A stretch of 64,000 nt of DNA, taken from Yersinia hibernica (GTDB lineage: Bacteria > Pseudomonadota > Gammaproteobacteria > Enterobacterales > Enterobacteriaceae). Both the position numbers and the translations under genes were made by a program. The notes under the pieces were generated by a model that did not search any database, was not told where the DNA came from, and was given only the letters and a program-made list of their open reading frames with translations. Within the stretch, counting starts at the first letter, position 1. Each line of letters starts with the position of its first letter. Below are positions 23,401 through 31,011 of this stretch, piece after piece. The DNA lies in contig NZ_CP032487.1 of NCBI RefSeq assembly GCF_004124235.1, forward strand, positions 1,922,001 to 1,986,000. The letters are read 5' to 3'.

Positions 23401-24562
23401 TGGCATCAGCGCTAATATTTACAATGGCATGCTGACCATCACCATGAATAAAAGCAACGCGCGAGGAGTCAACGATGTGATTGACGGCATCATTGGCATC
23501 AATACCCATATCAAGATAGATTGGGGTAACTTTAGGTGAAGTATTGGAGCCGGTTGTGGTATAGGCTCGGGCCAGCTCAGCTTGGTAGCCTTTACTGTCC
23601 AGAACAATCGCACCACTTTTAATACCGGCGATCAAATCATTATTGTATTTCTGGAAATCTGCAAAATTTTGAACATTCTGGGCACCTAAATACGGGCTGG
23701 TGAATGCACCGGTAAAGTCATCAAGTGGCGCATTAGCTACTGAAGTGCCGCTATCACGAATGTTGTTACTGTTATAACCCAGATTGACGACTGTTTTGGC
23801 ATTATAATTGAGTACAGTATTCTGAGATGATGCATTATTCGAATCGACATAGAAGCCAGAGGATGTGGTTACCGCCGCCTCATTTTTTAAGCCCCCTTTC
23901 ATAATGGCGCTGAAATAGTTCGTACTGTCATTAACCCAACCTGCCGCGCTGCTACCAACATTCACCGCCAGGTCACTGCCATCCTGCACATGGAATAAAT
24001 TACGATTCACATACTGGCCATTCTCGCCGACGGCATAGGATACCGGCACCACAAAATCAGCCAGGGGTTTAATTGACATCGCCGTGCTGCTGTACACATT
24101 AATAGTAATTAATGCGCCCGTTCCTTTAGGATCAAGGAAAGTTTCAGTCACCATGTCGCCTAAATTGAAAATATTTTTACTGATCAGACTCCCTGCACCA
24201 TAGAGGAAGTTTTCAGTTGGAATATCCCCTAACTTGACGTTTTTAAAACCAGAGTCACCTCGAGCAATGTTACTAAAGCTCCCCGATAACGTATTCCCGG
24301 CACCAGTGAATGATTGTTCAAAATCAACTTCAGGTGTAAAAACCGGAACACTGATATCTGCCGCAAAAGCAGAGTTCGCCCCCAATGTGAAGACCAAAGT
24401 AATAGCCACCTGGCTCAGGCGGGATGGTGCCGTTAAACCTAAAGTTGTATCGACATTTGCTGAGCAAAATGACTTAGTCTTTTTTCCTGACTTAGAAAAC
24501 TCAGACGCAACATCATAGCGGCCTAAGGCACTATTCCAGATCACTTTAAATACTCGATTCAT
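17489..24562 (-). CDS. Giant autotransporter adhesin (type Va), 2357 residues
   Basis: A surface protein secreted through its own C-terminal beta-barrel. The first about 67 residues are an extended signal peptide: an ESPR-type start (MNRVFKVIWNSALGRYDVASE), then a hydrophobic core and the cleavage site SAFA|ADIS. The passenger (about 68-2010) is Gly/Asn/Thr-rich and repetitive, typical of a long beta-helix, with autotransporter-associated strand repeats such as YTGSTDVRSGTLQML and YTGQTDINAGGLILGS. A PVDPENPVDPENPVAP linker (about 2012-2028) precedes the barrel (about 2070-2357), which ends in the usual aromatic signal KYNF. It resembles AIDA-I/Yap-type adhesins. The many antisense ORFs are composition artefacts. 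Confidence 0.93.
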   Translation of the reverse strand: MNRVFKVIWNSALGRYDVASEFSKSGKKTKSFCSANVDTTLGLTAPSRLSQVAITLVFTLGANSAFAADISVPVFTPEVDFEQSFTGAGNTLSGSFSNIARGDSGFKNVKLGDIPTENFLYGAGSLISKNIFNLGDMVTETFLDPKGTGALITINVYSSTAMSIKPLADFVVPVSYAVGENGQYVNRNLFHVQDGSDLAVNVGSSAAGWVNDSTNYFSAIMKGGLKNEAAVTTSSGFYVDSNNASSQNTVLNYNAKTVVNLGYNSNNIRDSGTSVANAPLDDFTGAFTSPYLGAQNVQNFADFQKYNNDLIAGIKSGAIVLDSKGYQAELARAYTTTGSNTSPKVTPIYLDMGIDANDAVNHIVDSSRVAFIHGDGQHAIVNISADANIQAINSDISVVRLNDGATLNNAGILGSVAASVRGTNIVFATDSTVINEATGVLDAGTNPDMLDFKSSPTATLPLNIASGSHTAILANGTSSVTNNGVINTASRGTSVYTRAAIIDGTSTFINNGAINIAATTDLSPAAGYLNEGVSVQKGSIFENNGTVYVGREAQRSLSDVVADLAIKTESYAIKLVQDTVNLSNIATFINNVGAKIVIGSKTENSTAIIAQGVRTAVNQNGIIELNGAGAVPGQKAAQNVGISSSLNATNVVNNGDIIINGINTVGMKVLTNSAATNAGNIYVNKGLDAATNLANYGIQAVGSGAVANLSGQVNLSGDGAIGVVAEDQGTINVTGNGQVEFVSGTKQVGYLIYGAGASVNNTAIGAETVSTESSTLYRVDKGASFTGTTASTMNATGKNSSLIQVTGAGSSFSSGALNMVLSGEGATGVKVEGGATGTITDNASLELSGNGATAGIVDGNYYGLDGVATGLTGKSVLTSSAVLTTGNTASGAYGYVARNGGELVHKGSIDFTQAGSTGVLVDGGILTNENHISVNGTAVNIQGANSTVNNSGTVTATDGTAAYLLGTGASLTLSGNGQTNAGGTAHGVLLDTGATALTVDGATITMTAGGTGNAIENKAEISGIQLKNTTLTVGNGTGVRTGASMAATNSGVINVNGSGAGILFANTGDTITDNTLDMSDSAGLVINVNSAAGKGIVTNSSQDLKTGASVNVYDTAGGAALIVKGTTEHVDQSGNLVSKSLTSPVVDINNGYVTRFINSGSIHANSAAQQAVVTNTGTGMAFTNQTGGNIVGQVNLLAGNNTVTLMQGSEGTDFTTGSGDDHFILTGLTATDTGVFSSLNGGSGSDTLTFDNSVYTLKDAAAIQNMDYIDLINNSTLTLDNVLLALGNAQDDNANTGFNLGDGSLLQINHLNAVNFNSKLNGLGTVAVNTAGNAFNFTANAAQNAFNGVLALGHATFTLAADNTAALVNATLQAGADSLTTVGDGIQTIGGLAFAGGTVKFNTGTPGETVAKSTIHTTKEMNLLGTGTVEVNIDSVDNSQTPVNPALPIMEQDDANTLLQLAVSDVAVQGNGGNLVLKDQDGNLITDATTADIAQNGTTVAKGTYDYRLSSGLSNDGLYVSYGLTQVELLGSGADALSLYATNKTGPAADLSAKVTGSGDLAIDTGASNTVTLSNLDNDYTGSTDVRSGTLQMLNNNVLGQTALLSLAADTTFDMNGYSQTVGELNGTANSLLNLNGGNLTLSQGGVSEGELTGSGALTIAADVLTINGANSGLSAVTTIANGAQAFLNNAAGLGNGAIVNAGLLTLKGASGQLANAVSAAGSVVLQDNSDITLTGDNSLFSGLFDINNASQLTAAQAEHLGTAALTNNGSLVLNSESDWLLTNSISGSGSLTKNGSATVSLTQAAAYTGQTDINAGGLILGSNAQPMTLASQQVNIASGAFMGGFGGVAGAIDNRGTLFVGNPAASVTSRLSRLAPASNIFTVGSDLTNSGTVFIGNKTSDGTGTTGNQLVVNGNYIGNNGLLHFNTALGDDNSATDSMIVNGNTSGTTNVSVDNAGGLGAKTLNGIELIQVNGQSDGNFVSSGRIVAGAYDYSLVRGVGQNAANWYLTSLSNLPVDPENPVDPENPVAPGEAAKRPEAGSYTANLASANNMFVTRLHDRLGETQYIDALTGEQKVTSMWLRNAGGHNRSRDTSGQLKTQSNRYVMQLGGDVAQWSNNDLNRLHLGVMAGYGNSKSNTRSTSGYQSDGSVEGYSAGVYSTWYANDEDKSGLYVDGWAQYSWFNNTVQGEGLASEEYKSKGITASVESGYTFKIGENKAKNESYFIQPKAQITWMGVKADEHREANGTQVSGQGDGNIQTRLGVRSYMKGHHAIDNGKDREFQPFVEANWIHNTKDFGTNMNTVEVKQAGAKNIGELKLGVEGQLNKQLNVWGNVGQQLGDKGYSDTAVMLGVKYNF

Positions 24563-25731
24563 AAAACTCTCAATCCTCTCTATATTATTGGTTGTAATTA
24601 ACGAGCAACATCCTTACTTAACTAAAAAGTAATTAAGCAGGCGAACTTTCACTGGTGATTGCCTTAATTATGATATTGCATCATTGACACCGATAATAAA
24701 CATGCAGGGTTATACAGATATATAGGAGTGAAAAACCAAGTTCGTAGGAAAAATCCCACAATTATTGATATCTTGAAAATTAAACCCTATAAATCAATAT
24801 ATTAAAAACAAAAATAAGATAAGAATAATCTTGCTGGAATATAAAAACCCTATATAAATCAGCCTTATGAATTATTAAAAATAATCAGCTAATTATGGAT
24901 ATTTATCGGCAAGAATAAATAAAAAAGTTATCTTTCAAAGAAAGAGACTCCCCTTTTGATTTTTACCAAGCAATTTTTATTTAGTCTGAGCAATTTCATT
25001 TTATTGAAAATTCTTAACTAAAATCGCTCAATTGTACATAAAAATCAAGTTTATTAGTGTTTATGATCATAAATTTAATAAATGCGATACATTACTCCAT
25101 AAAAAGTTGCCCTGTGTGGATTTTACAGATACTTATCCTGAAGAATGGTTTAAATACTAGAATAAAAGATCGTCAAATTAAATTAATAGCAAAATAAGCG
25201 CATTTACAATTATTTTCGCATTGGATGTGTCTTAAAATAAGTCATTCATGAAAATTAATTAAATAAGCAGTAAAATATAAAGTTAATTATCACAGAGAAA
25301 TTAGTTAGCAGAAAAATACCGCAGTATATTAAAGAGTGATTAATGTTATAGATAAAATAAAAATGAAGGTTTATTGGTTTCAAAAATAATGAAATTAAAT
25401 CAACAAACTGAAATATAACATTATTTTCACCCTGACACAGAATTATGCCATAAGAATAAATTAAAATATGAGCTATCTTTCTCAATATAAACTACACAAT
25501 TTAAATTAGCATTCAAATATAATAATAGTAAAAATTGTGACTCATTAAGCAATTAAAATGAATCCCGACCCAGACATTGGCTAAGGTAGCGTAGGATAGC
25601 ACTGTGGCTTTTAGCGGGGGGATTTAGCGAAGTTGGCCTAGATATCACATCAACGGGTTGGATACCCACAGTACAAAGCCTGCTGATGGCCGTATCCAAC
25701 ACTCGTCTATCATGGGGCATAACCCCCCTCT
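24563..25731. other. Long AT-rich upstream region of the adhesin gene
   Basis: 1169 bp with no convincing gene. Most is strongly AT-rich with A and T tracts, which is typical of H-NS-silenced virulence promoters; it must contain the adhesin promoter. The last about 170 bp before yciO are GC-richer and contain an inverted repeat. A 76-codon minus-strand ORF at 25255-25485 is hydrophobic, AT-biased and not supported. Confidence 0.6.
25657..25700. repeat. Inverted repeat, 9-bp arms
   Basis: GTTGGATAC at 25657-25665 and GTATCCAAC at 25692-25700 form a perfect 9-bp stem with a 26-nt loop, in the GC-richer island border next to yciO. It could be a transcript hairpin or a remnant of a mobile repeat. 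Confidence 0.5.
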
Positions 25732-26352
25732 TTAGCGGAAGGGGGTCGCGTCACCTGCACCTTCACGGATGACTTCCGGGGACGAATCTGTCAGATCAAT
25801 AACAGTGGTGGGTTGTTGGCCCAGTGAGCCGCCGTGGATGATTAAATCCACTTGTTTGCCCAAGTGCTCTTTGATCTCTTCAGGGTCCGACTCAGCAAAA
25901 TCATTGCCCGGCAACATCAATGTAGTCGACATTAACGGCTCACCTAATACATCCAACAATGCTAAGGCAATGGGATTAGAGGGCACTCGCAGGCCAATTG
26001 TTTTACGTTTGTCATTCATCAAACGCCGAGGCACCTCTTTGGTGGCTTTCAGTATAAAAGTGTAGTTGCCGGGGGTATTGTTTTTGATCAGTCGAAACGC
26101 CGAGTTATCCACATAGGCATAGGTGGATAGCTCGGACAAATCACGGCATACCAAGGTGAAGTTATGATTGCCATCCAACTGGCGAATACGACAGATGCGT
26201 TCCATTGCGGTTTTATCTTCTAAACGGCAGCCAAGGGCATAACCAGAATCTGTCGGATAGACAATCACCCCGCCTTTACGTAAAAAATCAACACTTTGGT
26301 TGATTAATCTTGGCTGAGGGTTTTCTGGATGAATATAAAAAAATTGACTCAT
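25732..26352 (-). CDS. yciO: Sua5/YciO/YrdC family protein YciO
   Basis: 206 residues forming a single YrdC-like domain that binds nucleotide and double-stranded RNA in relatives. YciO is the paralogue of the threonylcarbamoyl-AMP synthase TsaC; its own role is not settled. The family motif GGVIVYPTDSGYALGC is at about residues 27-42, with KRKTIGLRVPSNP further on. The start overlaps the end of rnm by four bases (ATGA), so the two are translationally coupled. Confidence 0.95.
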   Translation of the reverse strand: MSQFFYIHPENPQPRLINQSVDFLRKGGVIVYPTDSGYALGCRLEDKTAMERICRIRQLDGNHNFTLVCRDLSELSTYAYVDNSAFRLIKNNTPGNYTFILKATKEVPRRLMNDKRKTIGLRVPSNPIALALLDVLGEPLMSTTLMLPGNDFAESDPEEIKEHLGKQVDLIIHGGSLGQQPTTVIDLTDSSPEVIREGAGDATPFR

Positions 26353-27425
26353 GACTCTACCTCATCATTCAACATACGCGTTGGCGGGTTTTCTATCGGC
26401 CAATCACGCCATACCGGCTCCACCCCAGCGGGCAGCCACAATTTGCGGCCCAACTCAATCCAGGAACAAGGTTGATGAAAATCAGACCCCTGGGATGCAA
26501 GTAAATTATAGTCGCGAGCATACTGGGCAAGTTGCGCCCGTTCATGAGGGGCCTGTTGGCATTGAGCGACCTCCATGGCATCCCCACCATGCTCGGAAAA
26601 ATGTGCTAATAAACGTTTCAGCCATTTTGCCGTTAAATCATAGCGCCCAGGATGCGCCAGCACTGCTTGCCCACCAGATTGCTTAATAGCATCAATAGCT
26701 TGTTCTATTGTACACCATTGCGCGGGAACATAACCGGTCTTACCTTTGGCCAGATACTTTTTAAACACCTGCCCGACATTGCTGGCTAGCCCTAATTCAA
26801 CCAGATAGCGGGCAAAATGACCACGCGTCACCTGACCGCCCTCTGCTAGCCGATTCGCCCCTTGCCAAGCATCAGGAATACGCGCCTTTGCCAGCCGGGC
26901 ACTTATCTCCTGCGCCCGAATATAGCGGTGTTGTGACTGCTCACTTAACAACTGACAGAGGCGGCCATGCTGTATATCCATCCCTAATCCCACAATATGG
27001 ATCTCATGGTTTTCCCATAATGTGGAAATCTCAACCCCGGGAATCAGCTGTATTGGCAACTGCTGCTCTTTGATGGTGGCTGCGGCTTCTGCCAACCCCG
27101 CGGTGGTATCGTGATCGGTAATCGCCAACACGCCGACGCGCATTTGCGCCGCCCTAATGACTAAGGCCGAGGGTGACAAGGAGCCATCAGATGCGGTGGT
27201 ATGGCTGTGCAAATCATAGAGTGTAAAAGCCGTTGATGCGGCGCTAACATCAGTTAAATCAGCCGTATCAGGTGGTGTAGCGTTATCAGATAAAACGAGT
27301 TTATTTATCAAAGCGGTCTTATTAACCAAAGCGAATTTATTAGCCAAAACAAAGGCGGAAAAAGCGTGGCTAGCTATCATACTCGCTAATGTGGTATTCA
27401 CGTTAATCAATCTTGTTTCGCTCAC
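26349..27425 (-). CDS. rnm: 5'-3' exoribonuclease RNase AM (YciV), with N-terminal extension
   Basis: A PHP-domain phosphoesterase that trims 5' ends of small structured RNAs including 5S and 23S rRNA in E. coli. Metal-binding motifs are clear: YDLHSHTTASDG (about residues 69-80), LAITDHDT, IPGVEIST, AHPGRYDL and GSDFHQPCS. At 358 residues it is about 65 longer than E. coli YciV (293), all at the N-terminus. The extra part contains three tandem six-residue units of the form NK-x-x-L-x, encoded by an 18-bp repeat. The only ATG codons before the catalytic domain are at residue 1 and about residue 17, so the extension is probably translated. It is divergent from trp. Confidence 0.93.
   Translation of the reverse strand: MSETRLINVNTTLASMIASHAFSAFVLANKFALVNKTALINKLVLSDNATPPDTADLTDVSAASTAFTLYDLHSHTTASDGSLSPSALVIRAAQMRVGVLAITDHDTTAGLAEAAATIKEQQLPIQLIPGVEISTLWENHEIHIVGLGMDIQHGRLCQLLSEQSQHRYIRAQEISARLAKARIPDAWQGANRLAEGGQVTRGHFARYLVELGLASNVGQVFKKYLAKGKTGYVPAQWCTIEQAIDAIKQSGGQAVLAHPGRYDLTAKWLKRLLAHFSEHGGDAMEVAQCQQAPHERAQLAQYARDYNLLASQGSDFHQPCSWIELGRKLWLPAGVEPVWRDWPIENPPTRMLNDEVES
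27292..27345 (-). repeat. Three in-frame copies of an 18-bp repeat in rnm
   Basis: Units at 27292-27309, 27310-27327 and 27328-27345 (plus-strand pattern AAARCGRxTTTATTWxCC, imperfect) encode successive NKLVLS, NKTALI and NKFALV. The period is a multiple of three, so copy-number change would keep the frame. Confidence 0.75.
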
Positions 27426-27484
27426 TGCCCATCACGGCAAATGCCACGCCAGCAAGTCTTTGTTAAAAAACAGTCATGGAGGGG

Positions 27485-27518
27485 TTGACATTCACCTCGC
27501 GAACCAGTTAACTAGTAC
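27485..27518 (+). promoter_or_regulatory. trp operon promoter with TrpR operator
   Basis: -35 TTGACA (27485-27490), 17-bp spacer, -10 TTAACT (27508-27513). The -10 lies inside the near-palindromic TrpR operator GAACCAGTTAACTAGTAC (27501-27518), which differs from the E. coli operator core by one base (ACCAGT for ACTAGT). Binding of the tryptophan-charged repressor would block the -10 directly. Confidence 0.93.
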
Positions 27519-27596
27519 ACAAGTTCACGACAGACCAAGATGCTGCTCAAGAACATTGAGCAACACAATGAAAGCAATCATAGCGAGTGACTAATA

Positions 27597-27659
27597 ATGA
27601 AAACGTCCCTGATTTCCTTACTGCGTTGGTGGCACATCTCCCTCTCTCGGGCGGTGTAA
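27597..27659 (+). CDS. trpL: trp operon leader peptide
   Basis: A 20-residue peptide, MKTSLISLLRWWHISLSRAV, with tandem Trp codons at positions 11-12. A ribosome stalled at TGG TGG under tryptophan shortage would favour the antiterminator. It begins downstream of the trp promoter and ends about 38 bp before the attenuator hairpin, as in other enterobacteria; E. coli TrpL has 14 residues. Confidence 0.93.
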   Translation: MKTSLISLLRWWHISLSRAV

Positions 27660-27696
27660 TCACGCATCTCAGTCATCAGACCATGCAGATTGCTTC

Positions 27697-27722
27697 AGCC
27701 CGCTTACCGCGGGCTTTTTTAT
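27697..27722 (+). terminator. trp attenuator
   Basis: GCCCGC (27698-27703), loop TTACC, GCGGGC (27709-27714) followed by TTTTTT: the 3:4 terminator hairpin of the trp leader, 42 bp before trpE. Confidence 0.93.
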
Positions 27723-27764
27723 GGACAAATTTCGGCGTAATACTTTTTTCAGGAAAGACAAATA

Positions 27765-29327
27765 ATGCAAACCTCGCGCCCGACTTTACAGTTATTGACC
27801 ACCACGGGATGCTACCGTGATGACCCAACCGCGCTGTTCCACCAGCTCTGCGGCGCACGGCCAGCAACATTGCTGCTTGAGTCCGCGGAAGTGACCAGCA
27901 AGCAGAACCTGAAAAGCCTGCTCATCATCGACAGCGCATTGCGCATCACCGCATTGGGGCAAAAAGTGATGATTGAAGCCCTGACAGCCAATGGCGCTTC
28001 ATTATTACCACTATTGGATGGCGCATTACCCGCCGAGGTTGAGATTCAGGTGCGCCCTAATGGCCGGGAATTAACTTTCCCCATCATTAATGATGTGCAG
28101 GATGAAGACTCCCGCTTACAGGCGCTCTCGGTTTTTGATGCCTTACGTTTGCTGCTGCAACTGGTCGAGGCCCCTGAAGCTGAGCGGGAAGCCATGTTCC
28201 TGGGGGGATTATTTGCTTACGATTTGGTCGCCGGCTTTGAAAGCTTGCCGCCATTGCGCCATGAAAACCGCTGCCCGGATTTCTGCTTCTATTTAGCCGA
28301 AACACTATTGGTGCTCGATCACCAACACCGTTCGACTCGATTACAAGCCAGCCTGTTCACCCCAGATAGCCGTGAGCATCAGCGTTTATCCGCACGTTTA
28401 GAGCAACTTGCCCACCAATTGCAGCAAGCACCGCTACCCATTCCGGCTCACTCAGTGCCAGAGATGACGTTACAGTGTAACCAATCAGATGCAGAATATG
28501 GTGCCGTTGTCAGTGAGTTACAGCAAGCCATTCGGCAGGGTGAGATTTTCCAAGTGGTGCCCTCGCGCCGTTTTTCGCTGCCTTGCCCCTCACCGCTGGC
28601 GGCTTATCAGACACTGAAAGACAGTAATCCCAGCCCCTATATGTTTTTTATGCAAGATAATGAATTTTCTCTGTTTGGCGCGTCGCCTGAAAGTGCGCTG
28701 AAATATGACGCCATGAATCGCCAGATTGAAATTTACCCGATTGCCGGTACTCGCCCCCGTGGTCGCCGGGCCAATGGCGAGCTAGACCGCGATTTAGACA
28801 GCCGCATTGAACTGGAAATGCGCACCGACCATAAAGAGCTCGCTGAACACTTGATGTTGGTGGATTTAGCCCGCAATGATTTGGCGCGCATCTGTGAGGC
28901 GGGCAGCCGCTATGTGGCGGATTTAACCAAAGTTGACCGCTACTCTTTTGTGATGCATTTGGTTTCTCGCGTGGTGGGGACATTACGCGCTGATCTCGAT
29001 GTGCTCCATGCCTATCAAGCTTGTATGAATATGGGCACCTTGAGCGGCGCGCCTAAGGTGCGGGCCATGCAGTTAATTGCCGGCAGTGAGGGCGTGCGCC
29101 GCGGCAGTTATGGTGGCGCAGTGGGCTATTTTACCGCCCATGGTGATTTGGATACTTGCATTGTTATTCGCTCGGCTTATGTCGAGGACGGTATCGCCAC
29201 AGTACAAGCCGGTGCCGGAGTGGTGCTCGACTCTGTTCCACAGGCGGAAGCCGATGAAACCCGCAACAAGGCACGCGCGGTGTTACGGGCCATTGCCAGT
29301 GCACATCATGCCAGGGAGCTGTTCTAA
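27765..29327 (+). CDS. trpE: Anthranilate synthase component I
   Basis: Converts chorismate and ammonia to anthranilate, the first committed step of tryptophan synthesis, as a complex with TrpG. 520 residues. The feedback-inhibition site LLLESAE (about residues 34-40) is intact, so tryptophan inhibition is expected. The catalytic chorismate-binding domain has [22 protein letters not shown] and [12 protein letters not shown]. It is controlled by the TrpR operator and attenuator upstream. The stop overlaps the trpG start (TAATG), indicating coupled translation. Confidence 0.98.
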   Translation: MQTSRPTLQLLTTTGCYRDDPTALFHQLCGARPATLLLESAEVTSKQNLKSLLIIDSALRITALGQKVMIEALTANGASLLPLLDGALPAEVEIQVRPNGRELTFPIINDVQDEDSRLQALSVFDALRLLLQLVEAPEAEREAMFLGGLFAYDLVAGFESLPPLRHENRCPDFCFYLAETLLVLDHQHRSTRLQASLFTPDSREHQRLSARLEQLAHQLQQAPLPIPAHSVPEMTLQCNQSDAEYGAVVSELQQAIRQGEIFQVVPSRRFSLPCPSPLAAYQTLKDSNPSPYMFFMQDNEFSLFGASPESALKYDAMNRQIEIYPIAGTRPRGRRANGELDRDLDSRIELEMRTDHKELAEHLMLVDLARNDLARICEAGSRYVADLTKVDRYSFVMHLVSRVVGTLRADLDVLHAYQACMNMGTLSGAPKVRAMQLIAGSEGVRRGSYGGAVGYFTAHGDLDTCIVIRSAYVEDGIATVQAGAGVVLDSVPQAEADETRNKARAVLRAIASAHHARELF

Positions 29328-29947
29328 TGGAAAATAATCACATGGCCGATATCTTGCTGCTCGATAATGTCGATTCCTTTACTTACAACCTGGTTGACCA
29401 ACTGCGCTCCAGTGGTCACCGAGTGGTGATTTACCGCAACCACATTGCCGCTGACACCATTATTGCGCGGTTGCAGCAGCTCGAACGCCCGGTGTTAATG
29501 TTATCACCAGGCCCCGGCACCCCGGCACAAGCGGGCTGTATGCCGGAGTTATTGCAACGCCTACGCGGCCAATTACCCATTATTGGCATTTGTCTCGGTC
29601 ATCAAGCCATTGTCGAGGCCTATGGCGGCCATGTCGGACAAGCGGGTGAAATATTGCATGGCAAAGCATCGGCCATTGAACACGACGGCCAAGGCATGTT
29701 TGCGACACTGCCAAATCCTTTACCGGTTGCCCGCTATCACTCATTAGTCGGCAGCAATATCCCAACAGAATTAACCGTTAACGCGCGTTTTGGCGAGATG
29801 GTGATGGCGGTTCGTCATGATGCCCATCGAGTATGTGGTTACCAATTCCACCCAGAATCGATTTTAACCACCCATGGTGCCCGGTTGCTTGAGCAAACAT
29901 TGGCCTGGGCTTTATCCCCTGTGCGCACACAATCGCCAGGGTATTAG
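29327..29947 (+). CDS. trpG: Anthranilate synthase component II (glutamine amidotransferase)
   Basis: Supplies ammonia from glutamine to TrpE. 206 residues, a single class I amidotransferase domain with nucleophile Cys in GICLGHQ and the His/Glu pair in [15 protein letters not shown] is also present. In E. coli this domain is fused to TrpD; here it is separate, with a 44-bp gap before trpD, as in Yersinia and Serratia. The annotated start overlaps the trpE stop by one base; MADILLLDN six codons on (29345) is an alternative. Confidence 0.97.
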   Translation: MENNHMADILLLDNVDSFTYNLVDQLRSSGHRVVIYRNHIAADTIIARLQQLERPVLMLSPGPGTPAQAGCMPELLQRLRGQLPIIGICLGHQAIVEAYGGHVGQAGEILHGKASAIEHDGQGMFATLPNPLPVARYHSLVGSNIPTELTVNARFGEMVMAVRHDAHRVCGYQFHPESILTTHGARLLEQTLAWALSPVRTQSPGY

Positions 29948-29991
29948 TAGCCACTCCACGTCAATGGGCGGATGTCATTAAGGGATATAAC

Positions 29992-31008
29992 ATGAAGAAT
30001 TTATTAGCCACAGAGTTATTACTAGAAAAGCTGTTCCGAGCCGAGTCAATGACTCAGGCAGAAAGCCAATGTCTGTTTGCCGCGATTGTGCGTGGTGAAC
30101 TGGAAGCCAGCCAATTGGCGGCGGCATTGATAAGCATGAAAGTGCGCGGTGAAACCCCGGCTGAAATCGCCGGTGCCGCCCAAGCTTTATTAGCGGATGC
30201 ACAACCTTTCCCGCGCCCAGATTATCTGTTTACTGATATCGTCGGCACGGGCGGCGACGGCACCAACAGCATTAATATTTCGACGGCCAGCGCCTTTGTG
30301 GCCGCCAGTTGTGGCGCGAAAGTCGCCAAACACGGCAACCGCAGTGTCTCCAGCCGCTCCGGATCATCGGACTTGCTGGCCGCCTTTGGCATTCGCCTAG
30401 ATATGAGCGCCGAACAATCGCGCTTGGCATTGGATGAATTAGGGGTTTGTTTCCTGTTTGCGCCGCAGTATCACACCGGTTTTCGCCATGCGATGCCAGT
30501 GCGCCAACAATTGAAAACTCGGACCTTATTTAATGTATTAGGGCCATTGATTAACCCGGCGCGCCCCCCTTTGGCACTGATTGGGGTTTATAGCCCTGAA
30601 TTGGTCTTGCCGATTGCCCAAACCCTGAAAGTGCTGGGTTATCAGCGCGCTGCGGTAGTCCATGGCGGCGGAATGGATGAAGTGGCTATTCATGCGCCAA
30701 CCCAAGTCGCGGAGCTCAATAACGGCAGTATTGAAAGTTACGAATTGGCACCGGAAGATTTTGGCTTAAACCGCTATGCACTTAGCACATTGCAAGGCGG
30801 CGCACCGGAAGAAAACCGTGACATTTTAGCGCGCTTGTTACAAGGTAAGGGTGAGGCGGCACACGCCGCAGCCGTCGCCGCTAACGTCGCGTTATTACTG
30901 AAATTACACGGGCAGGAAAACCTGCGCCACAACGCGCAGCAAGCATTGGAAATGATTCACAGCGGCCAGCCTTTTGACCGGGTTACCGCTCTGGCAGCTA
31001 GAGGATAA
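29992..31008 (+). CDS. trpD: Anthranilate phosphoribosyltransferase
   Basis: Adds phosphoribosyl from PRPP to anthranilate. 338 residues, with the PRPP-binding glycine loop [17 protein letters not shown] (about residues 79-95), [15 protein letters not shown], and the anthranilate-site [18 protein letters not shown] element precedes the ATG. It is followed after only 3 bases by trpCF, so it is inside the operon. Confidence 0.98.
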   Translation: MKNLLATELLLEKLFRAESMTQAESQCLFAAIVRGELEASQLAAALISMKVRGETPAEIAGAAQALLADAQPFPRPDYLFTDIVGTGGDGTNSINISTASAFVAASCGAKVAKHGNRSVSSRSGSSDLLAAFGIRLDMSAEQSRLALDELGVCFLFAPQYHTGFRHAMPVRQQLKTRTLFNVLGPLINPARPPLALIGVYSPELVLPIAQTLKVLGYQRAAVVHGGGMDEVAIHAPTQVAELNNGSIESYELAPEDFGLNRYALSTLQGGAPEENRDILARLLQGKGEAAHAAAVAANVALLLKLHGQENLRHNAQQALEMIHSGQPFDRVTALAARG

Positions 31009-31011
31009 ATC

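Noticed and set aside
17549..24518. Many plus-strand ORFs of 60-190 codons opposite the adhesin gene
   Set aside because: They are shadows of a repetitive GC-rich coding strand, lack ribosome binding sites and resemble no protein I know.
25255..25485. 76-codon hydrophobic minus-strand ORF
   Set aside because: Extreme AT bias, no good ribosome binding site and low-complexity composition; most likely chance.
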